NCBI GenBank assembly: GCA_046350455.1
Contig: JAXMAM010000022.1
Span: forward strand, 1-55,044
DNA length: 55,044 nucleotides
Reading direction: 5' to 3'
DNA from: CAZXGD01 sp046350455
Lineage (GTDB): Bacteria; Planctomycetota; Phycisphaerae; Phycisphaerales; SM1A02
The notes below the pieces were generated by a model. It did no database searches, was not told the DNA's origin, and saw nothing but the letters and a program-made list of their open reading frames with translations. The position numbers and the translations under genes were made by a program. The stretch's first letter is position 1. Each line of letters starts with the position of its first letter. Positions 8,305 to 17,159 of the stretch are shown one piece after another.

Positions 8305-8919
8305 TCACGCGGCGGGTGCGGCGGCCGTGGGCGTGCCGGGCAGGCGAATCTCAAACGCACCCCGGCAATGCGGGCAGAACTGGCGCGCGCCTGTGTGTGC
8401 TTCGCGGCCGGTCAGGCAGAAGGGCTGCCCGCACGCGGGGCACGTGCCTTCCACGCTGTGGACCACAAACGTGCTCTTCAGGCTGCGCCGCGCCAGATAG
8501 AACCCCAGCAGCGGCAGGAACCACGGCGCGCAGAAGTGCACAAACGGAATGAGGATGGAGGGAATGCCCAGCGCCAGCCCGCCCACGGCCCACACAGCGG
8601 CCATGGCCTTGCGGCGCGCGGGCGAGCGCAGCACCAGGTCTGCGGTGCCTGCGGTGTGCGGCGGCGAGAGGCGGGAGCGGGGCGGTGCGGTGGCGTGGGC
8701 GTCCGATGCGGTGGCGCGGGCGTCCGGCGCGCTCACACCGCCGCCGCTCGCGCTGACGCCTTCATCCTGCGTGCCGCCTTCACCCCCGCACAGCACCAAC
8801 TCAACCGGCGTTGCACCACCCGGCTCACCCTGGCCCGCGCCAGGCTCGCCCTGGAAAGTAGGGACACCCGTGCCAGGCACGACTTTCTGGAAACCAGGGC
8901 CAGGAGTGCCAGGCACCAC
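8305..8919 (-). CDS. Small membrane protein with C-terminal zinc ribbon, unknown function
   Basis: The frame is open for 204 codons, but its first about 24 residues (VPGTPGPGFQKVVPGTGVPTF) are read through two dispersed palindromic repeats, so the true start is doubtful; an in-frame GTG at 8796 is an alternative. The credible part has two hydrophobic helices (AVWAVGGLALGIPSILIPFV and APWFLPLLGFYLA) followed by CPACGQ and CPHC, spaced as a four-cysteine zinc ribbon. It may bind DNA or protein at the membrane; the function is unknown. It follows nrdR at the end of the pyrH-frr run and is bracketed by inverted repeat doublets. Confidence 0.55.
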   Translation of the reverse strand: MVPGTPGPGFQKVVPGTGVPTFQGEPGAGQGEPGGATPVELVLCGGEGGTQDEGVSASGGGVSAPDARATASDAHATAPPRSRLSPPHTAGTADLVLRSPARRKAMAAVWAVGGLALGIPSILIPFVHFCAPWFLPLLGFYLARRSLKSTFVVHSVEGTCPACGQPFCLTGREAHTGARQFCPHCRGAFEIRLPGTPTAAAPAA

Positions 8920-8924
8920 TTTCT
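8853..8924 (-). repeat. Palindromic dispersed repeat, inverted doublet (copies 3 and 4)
   Basis: Copies 8853-8888 and 8889-8924 are reverse complements of the doublet at 8211-8283, including the diverged member (AGGAGTGCCAGGCACCACTT). The last base pairs overlap the nrdR stop codon at 8923-8925, and GTG 8919 inside it is the first possible start of the next open frame. Confidence 0.85.
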
Positions 8925-9414
8925 ATTTGAAGAGTTCGGGGTGGCCGGGGGTGGGGGCGGGGCGGCTGGACAGGTCGGCCATCTCGCGCTGCATCTCTTC
9001 CAGCGAGCGGAATTCGTAGTACTCGCTGGCAAAGCGGATGTACGCAATGTGATCCACCCCGCGCAGCCGCTCTGCCACGCGGCGGCCGATCTCGCGGCTG
9101 GCCACCTCGCGCTCGCCTTCGCGCAGGAGCTCGTCCTCCACCTGGCGCACGATGGCCTCCTTGACATCCGTGGCAATGGGCCGCTTGCCGCACGCTGCCA
9201 GGATGCCCTTCATGACGTTCTCTGGGTCAAACGCCACGCGCGACCCGTCCTTCTTGACCACGGTGAGCCGCTCGGTGCGCTCTACGCGCTCATAGGTGGT
9301 GAACCGCTTGCCACACACGGTGCACTCGCGCCGGCGCCGGATGGACGAACCCTCCTCGCTGGGGCGGCTGTCCACCACGCTGTCCTTGTCTGCCTGGCAA
9401 TACGGGCAACGCAC
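8923..9414 (-). CDS. nrdR: Transcriptional repressor NrdR
   Basis: A 163-residue protein: an N-terminal zinc ribbon (CPYC at residues 3-6, CTVCGKRF at 31-38) followed by an ATP-cone domain (LTVVKKDGSRVAFD to the C-terminus). NrdR senses (d)ATP and represses ribonucleotide reductase genes at NrdR boxes. The start is GTG 9412-9414, nine bases after the upstream lipoprotein gene, so it is likely cotranscribed with it. The last residues PTPGHPELFK run into a dispersed repeat that overlaps the stop codon. No ribonucleotide reductase gene is in this window. Confidence 0.95.
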   Translation of the reverse strand: MRCPYCQADKDSVVDSRPSEEGSSIRRRRECTVCGKRFTTYERVERTERLTVVKKDGSRVAFDPENVMKGILAACGKRPIATDVKEAIVRQVEDELLREGEREVASREIGRRVAERLRGVDHIAYIRFASEYYEFRSLEEMQREMADLSSRPAPTPGHPELFK

Positions 9415-9423
9415 AGCCAGATG

Positions 9424-11088
9424 CTACTTGGTGGGCACCAGCACAGCCGGCCCGTACTGCCCCATCACGATGCGGCTGCGCCCAGCCATCTCGCGCCGCG
9501 CGCCCACAGGCGTGGTGTTGCCCGGCAGGCGCGCCACCTTCTCGCGGATGACGCCAATGTCAAACGACTCCTCTGGCGGCGGCTGCAGCGGCCCGTGCAG
9601 CACCGTTGGCTTGCTGGCAGCGTCCGCGCCCACCCAGTTCTGGCATGCCTTGAAGTCGTTGTCGAACACCGCCGTATTGGTGGTGGCGCGCAGCTCCACA
9701 GCCGTGGGCAGGCCGTTGAAGTCGTTCCCGCTGATGGTGTTGCGCGTGCTCAGCACGCCGTTGGCCTCGGCCCACGGGGTCTTGGCGATGCCCGCGTCCT
9801 CGTCCCACCACAGCGCCACGCCCACCTGGTCGCTGCGAAAGCGGTTGGAGAGGTACACGTTCTCCTGGCCGTGCTCCACGTTGATGGCGCCGCGCTCGCC
9901 GCTGCGGATGCCAGCGCCGCACTCTGCAAACGTGTTGCCCCGCACCAGCGTGCGCTGGCTGTATCCGCCCCACACGCCGCAGATGGCGCAGCGCATCATG
10001 ATGTTGTTGACAAACGCGTTGTCAAAGCTGAACGTCATCTCGATGCCGTGCGCCACAGCGTCGGAGAAGTCGTTGCCGAACAGCAGATTGCGGTTGCAGC
10101 CGCGCCCCTTGTAGAAGGCCTTGCGCGCATCGGGCGTGCCCAGCGTCTGCGCCACGGCTGGCGGCGGCGGGTTCTCACCCAGCGCTTCCTTGCCAGCAAA
10201 GCCAAAGAAGCCATCGCCGCAGTGCGTGGCGCTGTTGTACGCAATGATGTTGTCGCAGCTCTGCTCAAAGCACAGGATCCCCGCCGAATCCTGCCCGCGG
10301 TTGTACACCCCGTGGCTGTAGCCGCGCACGCAGAAGTCCAGCGCGTTGCGCGCCACCACGTTGCCGTTGCTGCGCCACAGGGCCACGCCCCAGCCGCTCA
10401 GGAAGCTGCAGTCGCAGTCGTACACCTGGCACTTCAGGACGTGGTCCAGCACGACGCCGTTCTGGCCACGCCACACCTTCACGCGGCGGACCGTCACGCC
10501 GTCGCAGTCCTCCACCCACAGCGCGGCGCCGTACTGCTTGAGCCACTGGTTGTCGTCGTTGTTGTGGGGCCAGAGCCAGTCGTCGTTGGACTCTGTCTTG
10601 GGCGAGCTCTTCAGGAGCTGCGCAAAGTTGTCCGAAAGATCCAGGTCCTGGAAGGTTGAGCCAGAAGCGCCCACCGCCACGATGCCATCATGGAACCCAT
10701 GCACGCCGCCGCGCTGCACGGTGACCCCCGGCGCTGTCACGCGGATGCCTATGCCCTTGCGCTCATGCTGCGGCGTGAGCTGCCCGCAGCCCACCAGCGA
10801 TGCGCCGCCCAGGTCCACCACCACGTTGGGGGCGGTCACCTGCACCACGCCGTTGCCGTTCAGGTCTGCCACAGCGCCTGCAAACTGCAGGGTGCAGCTT
10901 TCAGTGATGACCACGTCGTCGCGGTCCACCACCACCACGCGCGCGGGCGCTGGCAGCGAGGCCTCCGCCGCTGGGACCGATGCAGACCGGTACGTGGTGC
11001 ACGCCTGCAGCACGCCAGCGGCCAACGCCGCGCCGGTGGCAAGGAGTGCGCATCCGACGCTCCGCCGGGTGAAGGCTTCCCGGCTCAT
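9424..11088 (-). CDS. Secreted right-handed beta-helix lipoprotein
   Basis: A 554-residue exported protein with a signal TRRSVGCALLATGAALAAG and lipobox LQAC near residue 30. The remainder shows parallel beta-helix (PbH1/NosD-like) repeats, recurring as short strands with Asn/Asp/Gly turns, for example GVTVRRVKVWRGQNGVVLDH and NVVARNALDF. Many such proteins are polysaccharide lyases or carbohydrate-binding surface proteins; no specific catalytic site is recognised. The ATG at 11086-11088 overlaps the frr stop as ATGA, implying translational coupling to ribosome recycling factor, an odd partner. Confidence 0.75.
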   Translation of the reverse strand: MSREAFTRRSVGCALLATGAALAAGVLQACTTYRSASVPAAEASLPAPARVVVVDRDDVVITESCTLQFAGAVADLNGNGVVQVTAPNVVVDLGGASLVGCGQLTPQHERKGIGIRVTAPGVTVQRGGVHGFHDGIVAVGASGSTFQDLDLSDNFAQLLKSSPKTESNDDWLWPHNNDDNQWLKQYGAALWVEDCDGVTVRRVKVWRGQNGVVLDHVLKCQVYDCDCSFLSGWGVALWRSNGNVVARNALDFCVRGYSHGVYNRGQDSAGILCFEQSCDNIIAYNSATHCGDGFFGFAGKEALGENPPPPAVAQTLGTPDARKAFYKGRGCNRNLLFGNDFSDAVAHGIEMTFSFDNAFVNNIMMRCAICGVWGGYSQRTLVRGNTFAECGAGIRSGERGAINVEHGQENVYLSNRFRSDQVGVALWWDEDAGIAKTPWAEANGVLSTRNTISGNDFNGLPTAVELRATTNTAVFDNDFKACQNWVGADAASKPTVLHGPLQPPPEESFDIGVIREKVARLPGNTTPVGARREMAGRSRIVMGQYGPAVLVPTK

Positions 11089-11645
11089 ATGTCTTCGATC
11101 TCTGTGACCTTCTTCTCGAGCAGTTCGTCAATCTTGGTGGTGAACTGCTTGGTCAGGTCATCAATGGTCTTCTTGGCGCTCTCGGCCTGATCTTCGGTCA
11201 CGCCGGCCTTCTTGTCAGCCTGCAGCGTGTCCACGTTCTTGTTGGCGTCGCGGCGCTCGTTGCGGATGGCCACCTTGCTGTCCTCGGCCATCTTCTTCAC
11301 CTGGCCCACCAGCTGCTTGCGGCGGTCTGCGCTGGGCGCGGGCACCATCACGCGCACTGCGTTGCCTTCAGCCTGCGCGCGCACGCCGATGGCCTCGATG
11401 GCCTTCACGATCTCGCTCTTGCTGGCTGGGTCGAACGGCTTGACCATGAGCGTGGTGGCGTCCACCACGCTGATGCCGGCCAGCTCGCGCAGGTCGGTGC
11501 TGCTGCCGTAGTAGTCCACCTTGATGTGCTCCAGCAGGGCGGTGGTGGCGCGGCCAGTGCGCACGCCGCGCAGCTCGCGCTGGAAGTAGTCCACGCTGTT
11601 GGACATGCGCTCTTCGGCTTCAAGCAGGACAGTGTCAAGATCCAT
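11085..11645 (-). CDS. frr: Ribosome recycling factor
   Basis: A 186-residue RRF that, with EF-G, splits post-termination ribosomes. Characteristic segments are FQRELRGVRTGRATTALLEH, VKPFDPASKSEIVKAIEA and VPAPSADRRKQLVGQVKK; the C-terminal helix carries DDLTKQFTTKIDELLEKK. The length is standard. The ATG at 11643-11645 lies five bases after the pyrH stop, with GAGG in the end of pyrH as ribosome site. The pyrH-frr order is widely conserved. Confidence 0.97.
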   Translation of the reverse strand: MDLDTVLLEAEERMSNSVDYFQRELRGVRTGRATTALLEHIKVDYYGSSTDLRELAGISVVDATTLMVKPFDPASKSEIVKAIEAIGVRAQAEGNAVRVMVPAPSADRRKQLVGQVKKMAEDSKVAIRNERRDANKNVDTLQADKKAGVTEDQAESAKKTIDDLTKQFTTKIDELLEKKVTEIEDI

Positions 11646-11650
11646 TCGTG

Positions 11651-12403
11651 CTACCTCATTGCGGACTGGGGCATCGGTTCGTTGGACACCACAGTGCCCA
11701 CGCTGGAGTCACCCTCCAGCACCCGCTGGATGTTGCCCCGCTTGCGGAAGTCAAACACCACCACGGGAAGCTCATGCTCCATGCACATGGTGAGTGCGGT
11801 CAGGTCCATGACAGCCAGCTGCTTCTCGATGGCGGCTGCAAACGACAGCTTCTCGAAGCGCTTGGCGGCGGGATCCTTCTTGGGGTCAGCGGTGTACACG
11901 CCGTCCACCTTGGTGGCCTTCAGCACCGCCTGCGCGCCCAGCTCCACCGCGCGCAGCGAAGCGCAGGTGTCCGTGGTGAAGAAGGGATTGCCAGTGCCCG
12001 CCACCAGGATGACCACGCGGCCCTTCTCCAGGTGCCGGATGGCGCGGGCGCGGATGAAGGGCTCCGCCACCGCGGTGAGGTTGATGGCGCTCATCACGCG
12101 CGCCTCCACGTTGTGGTGCGCCAGCGCCTCCTTCAGCGCCAGGCCGTTGATCACGGTCCCCAGCATGCCCATGTAGTCGGCCGTGCTCTGGTCCACCTGT
12201 CCGGTCTGCGCCAGGCGCGCGCCGCGGATGATGTTGCCACCACCCACCACGATGGCCAGCTGCAGCGGACTGGCCTGGCGATAGGCGTCCGCCACCTCCT
12301 CTGCCAGCAGGCTGAGCTCGCCGGGATCAACACCCAGCTCGCCCGGCTTGGCCAGGCTCTCGCCGCTGACTTTCAGGACCACTCGTTGGAATCGTTTGGG
12401 CAC
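11651..12403 (-). CDS. pyrH: Uridylate kinase (UMP kinase)
   Basis: UMP kinase makes UDP from UMP and ATP. The amino-acid kinase fold is clear: VVLKVSGESL at the N-terminus, VVGGGNIIRGARL, TADYMGMLGTVINGLALKEAL, VILVAGTGNPFFTTDTCASLRA and KVDGVYTADPKKDP. The start is set at GTG 12401-12403, preceded by GGAGG, giving 250 residues, close to the family norm; the open frame continues upstream to 12499 without similarity. It heads the pyrH-frr-beta-helix-nrdR run and is divergent from the VWA gene. Confidence 0.96.
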   Translation of the reverse strand: MPKRFQRVVLKVSGESLAKPGELGVDPGELSLLAEEVADAYRQASPLQLAIVVGGGNIIRGARLAQTGQVDQSTADYMGMLGTVINGLALKEALAHHNVEARVMSAINLTAVAEPFIRARAIRHLEKGRVVILVAGTGNPFFTTDTCASLRAVELGAQAVLKATKVDGVYTADPKKDPAAKRFEKLSFAAAIEKQLAVMDLTALTMCMEHELPVVVFDFRKRGNIQRVLEGDSSVGTVVSNEPMPQSAMR

Positions 12404-12535
12404 GCGTCCTCCGCTGGCGCCGGGGGGCCGGGCCAAGCGGCGGCATGGTAAAGGGAACCGCCGCCCCCATGGGGTGCGGATGATGGCTGGCCCTACCATT
12501 CACCTGTGCCGTCAGCAGCCCCATCAGCGCAGGAC

Positions 12536-13564
12536 ATGCCCCTTGAAAGCAGGGCGATTTCTGCGTCGGCCGCCCGGCGCTCCCATTCGCTGCGTTGGTT
12601 CTTGATTGGGATTGCATGCAGCCTGCCCGTGCACGCGCTGGTGGTGGTGTGGATGGCGTCGGTGCGCCTGGAGCACCACGGCCTGCCCGTTCCAGAGGGC
12701 ACGGTGGTGGAGATGGCGGTCATGCCGTCCGAGGACCTCTCTGGCAACCTGGGTGGCGGCGGCACTGGCGATGGCCCAGAACTGGCGCCTGGCGTGGAGA
12801 GCAGCTCCACGGAGCCGCTGCCAGGCCTGGCTGGCCCTGACCTGGGCGGCATGCCTGGCGAAGGCAGCGGCCTGACCATCGGCGGCGCAGAGGGCTTTGG
12901 CTTCAGCGGCAAGCAGGGCGGCAACGGCGGCATCGGAACAGGTGGCGGCGGCGGTGGAGGAGGTGGTGGTGGCGGCGGCCTGGGCGGCGGCGCTGCGTCC
13001 ACCAGCTTCTTTGGCGTGGGCGGTTCTGGGCAGCGGTTTGCGTTCATCGTGGACAAGAGCGGCTCCATGTCCAACCGGCTTGACCGCGCCAAGACCGAGC
13101 TCCGGCAGGCTGTGGCAGGGCTGCCCGACTACGCCACGGTGTTCGTGGTCTTCTACGACAGCGGCGAGCCTGTGGTCTTCAGCGGCAGTTGGGAGCGCGT
13201 GCGCAGTTCCACCATGCAGCGGCTGACCAAGTGGCTGAAGGACATCGCGCCCAGCGGCGGCACAGAGCCAACCCGCGCGTTCAAGCGCACGTTTGAGCTG
13301 GACATCCGCCCAGACGTCATCTTCTTCCTGAGCGACGGCGAGATTCCAGAGGAGAGCGTGAACGAGATCCGCCGCCTGAACTCCACTGGCCGGCACGTCA
13401 CCGTGAACACCATCGCCTTTGGCGACGAAGCTGGCAGCGCGCGCCTGCGCCAGGTGGCGCAGGAGGCGGGCGGCGAGTTCCGCGAGGTGCGCGATGCGCG
13501 CGGCCCACAGGATGGCCAGGGCGGTCGCAGCGGCAGAGGAAACCGCAGCGGAGGCGGCAATTGA
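12536..13564 (+). CDS. Membrane-anchored von Willebrand factor A (VWA) protein
   Basis: A 342-residue protein with one N-terminal membrane helix (WFLIGIACSLPVHALVVVW, about residues 21-39), a Gly/Ser/Pro-rich linker with a long glycine run (12941-12995), and a VWA domain from about residue 163. The metal-ion-dependent adhesion site is complete: DKSGS at Asp173, Thr243 in SGGTEPT, and Asp267 in FLSDGEIP. VWA domains bind protein partners through a divalent metal. The C-terminus is Gly/Arg-rich. ATG 12536 is chosen; GTG 12506 would add ten residues. First gene of a five-gene operon; the TTGA at its end could couple the next gene. Confidence 0.85.
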   Translation: MPLESRAISASAARRSHSLRWFLIGIACSLPVHALVVVWMASVRLEHHGLPVPEGTVVEMAVMPSEDLSGNLGGGGTGDGPELAPGVESSSTEPLPGLAGPDLGGMPGEGSGLTIGGAEGFGFSGKQGGNGGIGTGGGGGGGGGGGGGLGGGAASTSFFGVGGSGQRFAFIVDKSGSMSNRLDRAKTELRQAVAGLPDYATVFVVFYDSGEPVVFSGSWERVRSSTMQRLTKWLKDIAPSGGTEPTRAFKRTFELDIRPDVIFFLSDGEIPEESVNEIRRLNSTGRHVTVNTIAFGDEAGSARLRQVAQEAGGEFREVRDARGPQDGQGGRSGRGNRSGGGN

Positions 13565-13611
13565 CTGGGGGTGCACGCGCGCTACGGCTGTCTGCTGTGC
13601 GTGCGCCACGG

Positions 13612-14517
13612 ATGCCAGTACGCGCGCCCTGGATGGCAGCTGTGCTGGGGGCGGTGCTGCTGCTGCCAGCGAGCGCGAACGCAGACCAGGTGGAGCTGCG
13701 CGGTGGCGCGCCAGCGGTGGAGGGCACGGTGGCTGCAGCTGGCCCTGCTGGCCTGGTGGTGCGCACAGCAGCGGGCGAGCAGCGCGTCCCCTGGAGCGAG
13801 GTGCGCGCCGTGGCTGGCGCAGCGCCCGCTGACGCGGCCCAGTGGCTGGCTGCTGGCGAAGCGCTGTGGCGTGGCCGCATGCGCAGCCAGCGCGGCGACT
13901 GGTCGGGAGCGCTCGAGCCCCTGGAGCGCGCGGCCGCTGCATGGCGCGGCGCTGAGCCCAGCGCAGATGGCGCCGGTGCAGCGCTGCTCCTGGCCCAGGC
14001 GTATGCCAACGCTGGCCGCTGGGCGGATGGACTGCCGGTGGCCTTTGAGGCCATGCGCGTGCTGCGCGCGGGCGCGTCTGTTCCAGCGTGGGCGCAAGGC
14101 AGTCATGCGCTGGTGGATGCGCCGCGCGTCCTGCCCGCCGCGTTTCCTCCCATGGCGCTTGCCGGCCCCGATGCCGCGCGCGCTGCCGCAGCGCTCCGCG
14201 CGCTGGGCGCTGGCGACGACGCCTGGCAGGCTGCGGTGGCGGCGGTGGCCGCGCTCCTGGAGGGCGCGCCGGCGCCTTCGCGCGCTGGGCTGGGCCGGCA
14301 GGCCGAGGCAGAGCGACAGGGCCAGGCGCTGCTGGACGCCATCCGCAACGCACTGTCCGACGATGCCACCATGCGCGCTGCAGGGCGCAAGTCCCTGGCC
14401 AGCCTCCGCCGCGGGCTTCCCGCGTGGGCGGATGCGTGGGCGCAGTTCGCCACCGGAGCCAGCCTGGCTGCTGAACCAGACATCACCACCAGTGAGCGCG
14501 GCGTGGTGGAGCCCTGA
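13612..14517 (+). CDS. Secreted alanine-rich helical protein of the VWA operon
   Basis: A 301-residue protein of unknown function. The ATG at 13612 gives a clean signal peptide (MPVRAPWMAAVLGAVLLLPA, cleavage after SANA); the frame is open back to a TTG at 13561 that overlaps the VWA stop. After the signal comes a small beta-rich segment (VELRGGAPAVEGTVAAAGPA, then GLVVRTAAGEQRVPWSEVRA), a G-x-V...G-V-x-V...V-x-W-x-x-V pattern recurring in planctomycete secreted proteins, followed by TPR-like alpha-helical sequence. Probably periplasmic. It ends two bases before the next gene. Confidence 0.7.
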   Translation: MPVRAPWMAAVLGAVLLLPASANADQVELRGGAPAVEGTVAAAGPAGLVVRTAAGEQRVPWSEVRAVAGAAPADAAQWLAAGEALWRGRMRSQRGDWSGALEPLERAAAAWRGAEPSADGAGAALLLAQAYANAGRWADGLPVAFEAMRVLRAGASVPAWAQGSHALVDAPRVLPAAFPPMALAGPDAARAAAALRALGAGDDAWQAAVAAVAALLEGAPAPSRAGLGRQAEAERQGQALLDAIRNALSDDATMRAAGRKSLASLRRGLPAWADAWAQFATGASLAAEPDITTSERGVVEP

Positions 14518-14519
14518 AG

Positions 14520-17159
14520 GTGGACGCAGAGGACGCCGCCACGCAGCCCTGCCTGGCGGCTGCTGCGCGGCAGCGCGCGGCCCTCACGCTGGAGGCGCTG
14601 GGCGACGCGCCCGGCGCGCAGCGCGTGCGCCGCGCAGGCCAGCTGAGCGCCGCCCCGGCATCTGGCGGCGACGTGGCAGACCCAGTGGCTGCGCGCCTGG
14701 AGGCGCTGGGCCTGCAGGACATCCTGACCACGCACCTGGAGCAGCAGCTGGAGGCAGCGCTGACCGACGAAGAGCGCGCCGCGCTGGTGGGGCGGCTGGC
14801 GCTCCTCCTGGCTGCGCGGCTGGAGAACGAACCAGATGCAGCGCGGCGCGACGCCATCATGGCGCGGTCGCTGCGCATCGTGGACAAGTTTGACAACGGC
14901 TCGGAGCCGCTGCGCCTGGCGCTCCTGCGCTCGCAGCACCGCGCAGCGCAGCGCGTGGCAGAGGACCGGCGCGCTGGCCGCGCAGACGACGCGCGCACCG
15001 AGGCGGCGCTGGCGCAGTTCCGCCAGCTTGGCAAGAGCCTGCAGGCGCTGGTGGTGCGCACCTTGCGCGCGCGCGACCAGACCGAGCGACAGATTTCCAC
15101 AGCCAGCGGCCTGCAGGCAGAGCTGCTGGCGGAGCGCAGCGCGCAGCAGGAGCAGGTGGCGCGCAGCGCGGACTTCTTCACCGCGTGGGCGCTGTACTAC
15201 CAGGCGTGGCTGGGGCGCGAGCTTGGCCAGGAGGGCTGGCGCGACCGTGCCAGCGAAGCACTGGCCATGTTCTCCAAGCTCATCGAGCCAGGCAAGGCTG
15301 CGGTGGATCCCTCCGAGGTCTCGCTGGACCTGCGCCGCAACGAGGGCTTTGCCAGCGCGGTGCTGGGGTCTGCGCTCACGGCCAGCCTGACGCAGAGCGC
15401 CGCCACCGCCGACGCGTGGATGGCGCTCCTGGACGCGCCCAGCACGCACGAGAGCGTGCGCACCAAGCTGCCGGCGTGGCGGATGGCTTCGTACCTGGAC
15501 CGCGGAGACTTCCGCCGCGCGCTGCAGCTCCTCACTCAGGAGGGCGATGGCCCGCAGGGCGTGCCCATGGCGCTCATCGCTGCGGCGCGGGCTGCGCGCG
15601 CACCTCCAGGCAGACGGCGCTGCAGACGTGCTCACCGAGGCGGTGGCGCGCATCGCTGGCGCTGGCCGGCTGTCAGACCTGGCTGCCATGAGCGGCGTGG
15701 CGGAGGGCGCTGGCACTGGCGCTGGCGCGCAGCTCTTTGAGGGCGTGCGCGCTGCGTCGCGCGCGCAGCGCCTGCAGCAGGGGGGCGACGCTGCCGGAGC
15801 CAAGCAGGCGTGGGACGAAGGCTGCGCGCGCGCTGCAGGCAGCGCTGGACGCTGGCCCGCCACCTGCCATCGCAGCGGGTGCGTCCGCCCTGCAGGGCTG
15901 GGCGCTGCGCGGAGCAGGCCGGCCGGCAGAAGCCGCGCAGGCGTTCATCGCCAGCGCTGCTGGCGCCACCGGTGACCGCGCTGGCGACGCCTTGTGGAGC
16001 GCGGTGCTCTGCCTGGATGAGGCCAGCCGCACGGACAGCAGCAATGCGGGCGGCGCTTCCGCGAGGGCGGCAGCGCTCACGCTGCGCCCAATACGGCGCA
16101 GCAAACGCCGCAGGATGTCATCCAGACCCTGCTGAAGCGCCTGATCGAGGACCTGCCTGGCACCAGCGCAGCCACGCGCGCGCACGCCTGGCGTGTGACG
16201 CACATGCCCACGCCTGCGCAGGCTGACATCGAGGCGCTGCTGAGCGCAGAGGTGCCCACCGAGCTTGCGCCCGCGGCACGCAAGGCAGCGCTGGAGGGCC
16301 TGTACCGCCGCTTCCGCACGCTGGCTGGCGCAGACCGCGCCGCTGCGGCCCGCCGCGCGCTTGGCCTGGGCGACGCAGAGCCGCCCGGCGCTGGCGACGA
16401 CGGCACCGCCGAACTGCGCCGCCGCGTGGAGATGGCCGTGGGCGTGGACGACGCCACCCGTGCCGCAGAGAGCCTGGCAGCGCTGGAGGCGCGTGCTGAG
16501 CAGCGTCCAGCGCTCGCGCAGCAGCTGGCCCAGGAGCTGGCCGCGCGCCGCGTGCAGGTGGCGGCGCTCACTGGCAAGGTTGCGCAGGCCATGGACGCGG
16601 CACGTGCCACAGATCCGGCCACGCCGTGGAGCCGCGTGGCGTGGCGCGCGGCGCGACGCGCTGCTGCGCGACCAGACCGAATTCCATGACCGACCGCGCC
16701 CAGGCTGCGCGCGCGGTGGTGGTGGGGATCGCGCCCTCCTCGCCGCCGCCAGGAGACGTGGTGGCCTGGGTGGTGGCTGAGACAGCGCTGCTGCGTTCGC
16801 CCACGCCGGCTGTGGACCCCGCTGGTGCAGCGGCAGCGCTGGAGCGCGCGCTGGAGGAGCGGCCGCGGGACCTGGACCTGCTGCTGTCTGATGCTGCGTT
16901 CCGCTGGGCCAGAGGGGACCGCAGCAGCGCTGCCGAGCGCCTGGGCACGCTGGTGGGGCGCCTGCCGATGGGCACCGACGCCTGGTATGCAGCCAAGACG
17001 CTGCAGATCAGGGTGGTGGCAGATGGCGAGCCAGCGCGTGCGCGGGCCATCCTGGAGCAGGTCAAGCAGCTTTCAGGTGGGCTGGGCCAAGGGGCTGCCG
17101 CGCGTGGATTGGCAGAGCTTGACCAGACGCTTCCCCTGGCAGCGGGGGCCACACCATGA
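14520..17159 (+). pseudogene. Large alanine-rich helical (TPR-like) protein, frame broken by about five indels
   Basis: A GTG at 14520, with GGAG eight bases upstream, opens a frame that continues sensibly to about 15597, then jumps frame near 15592-15602, 15822-15834, 16055-16075, 16645-16665 and 16690-16715, returning to the original frame and ending at 17159. The stitched product is about 880 residues, free of stops and uniform in composition: Ala/Arg-rich helical sequence such as LVGRLALLLAARLENEPDAA and LLKRLIEDLPGTSAATRAHA. Several breaks fall in GCGCGC runs, so sequencing or assembly error is as likely as true decay. The stop overlaps the next ATG (ATGA). A separate start at ATG 16686 is possible for the last piece. 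Function unknown. Confidence 0.65.

Noticed and set aside
8211..8924. CRISPR array formed by the repeated GTGCCTGGCAC units
   Set aside because: Units are in doublets, in both orientations, without regular spacers or cas genes.
6310..10659. 1449-codon open frame on the plus strand
   Set aside because: It is antisense to thrS, nrdR and the beta-helix gene, all well supported. Its sequence is Val/Ala/His/Leu-rich without motifs, typical of the mirror frame of GC-rich genes.
12941..12995. Frameshift or assembly error in the glycine-codon run of the VWA gene
   Set aside because: The frame is continuous into an intact VWA domain, and glycine linkers are common in such proteins.
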